In this document: positions 63,835-64,000 of the stretch, piece by piece
Position numbering within the stretch: position 1 is the first letter of the stretch
Layout: each line of letters starts with the position of its first letter
Source: Planctomycetota bacterium
GTDB lineage: Bacteria > Planctomycetota > Planctomycetia > Pirellulales > UBA1268
NCBI GenBank assembly: GCA_016872555.1
Contig: VGZO01000010.1
Location: forward strand, 48,107 to 112,106
Length of the DNA stretch: 64,000 bases
Direction: 5' to 3'
Position numbers and translations under genes: made by a program
The notes under the pieces: generated by a model
What the model was told of the DNA's origin: nothing
Databases searched by the model: none
The model's input: the letters and a program-made list of their open reading frames with translations, nothing else

Positions 63835-64000
63835 TCAGCCGCCGCAGTAGTCGATCGCCCGGGCGATCTCGCTTTTGAGCTGCGGCCGGGCGACGATCCG
63901 GTCGATGAAGCCGTGCTCGAGGAGGAATTCGCTCGTCTGGAACCCCTTCGGCAGTTCGACTCGGATCGTCGCCTTGATCGTCCGCGGGCCGGCGAACCCG
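63835..64000 (-). CDS. accD: Acetyl-CoA carboxylase carboxyltransferase subunit beta, 3' end only
   Basis: The minus-strand frame ending at TGA 63837-63835 encodes the last ~54 residues, [19 protein letters not shown] then [20 protein letters not shown]. These match the conserved C-terminus of AccD (GFAGPRVI...[21 protein letters not shown]). The subunit transfers CO2 from biotin to acetyl-CoA. The start lies beyond the right edge. The ~165 bp between this and the barrel gene hold no feature I can support. Confidence 0.9.
   Translation of the reverse strand, partial: GFAGPRTIKATIRVELPKGFQTSEFLLEHGFIDRIVARPQLKSEIARAIDYCGG

Overview
This window is very GC-rich and densely packed bacterial DNA, almost certainly from a member of the Planctomycetota, probably Pirellulales-like. 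Family-level markers support this: a DUF1501 protein, a DUF1549/DUF1553 protein, a cytochrome-c/WD40 protein and a pre-peptidase-domain protein in one operon; formylglycine sulfatases; a YHYH protein; a BBP7-type outer-membrane barrel; the planctomycete-type ClpS; and Ser/Thr kinases. There is no rRNA, CRISPR array, insertion sequence or prophage. Two tRNAs are present, Leu(GAG) and Ala(GGC). Most gene pairs overlap by 1-4 bp (ATGA/GTGA/TGATG junctions), so translational coupling is the rule.

Layout. 0-10 kb: a protoporphyrinogen oxidase cut by the left edge, a secreted TPR protein coupled to an RraA-family protein, a sugar-phosphate-isomerase-like TIM barrel, the SppA protease, and a coupled fatty-acid beta-oxidation pair (hydratase/dehydrogenase plus a thiolase lacking its catalytic residues). 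10-18 kb: a DUF6580 membrane protein, tRNA-Leu, a four-S1-domain protein, a DUF4143-type ATPase with a striking palindromic promoter, an ABC-2 exporter, serS and clpS. 18-26 kb: pgpA, then the run def-fmt-miaB-glnE covering translation initiation, tRNA modification and nitrogen control. 26-37 kb: a VTT/DedA protein, a transglutaminase, a class IV aminotransferase, tRNA-Ala, an HTTM pair, ligA, a family 9 glycosyltransferase, an acyl-CoA-dehydrogenase-like protein and alpha-glucan phosphorylase. 37-45 kb: the four-gene planctomycete operon DUF1501 / PPC / DUF1549-DUF1553 / cytochrome-WD40. 45-51 kb: a short UvrC, a membrane Ser/Thr kinase and a second DUF4143 ATPase. 51-55 kb: a damaged-looking sulfatase / YHYH / PEBP / sulfatase operon. 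55-64 kb: two phosphohexomutases, a LysM protein with a dead L,D-transpeptidase-like domain, an S41 protease, folC, a BBP7 barrel, and accD cut by the right edge.

The most notable theme is enzymes that keep their fold while losing catalytic residues. The thiolase has four substitutions at four catalytic positions, GlnE has lost the acidic residues of its C-terminal transferase domain, the YkuD-like domain has lost its Cys and His, and the acyl-CoA-dehydrogenase-like protein lacks the usual Glu motif. Other points for follow-up are a leaderless, double-palindrome promoter at the first DUF4143 ATPase and a one-base frameshift joining YHYH, a truncated PEBP domain and a sulfatase. All functional statements rest on reading the sequence and on family knowledge; no database search was run.
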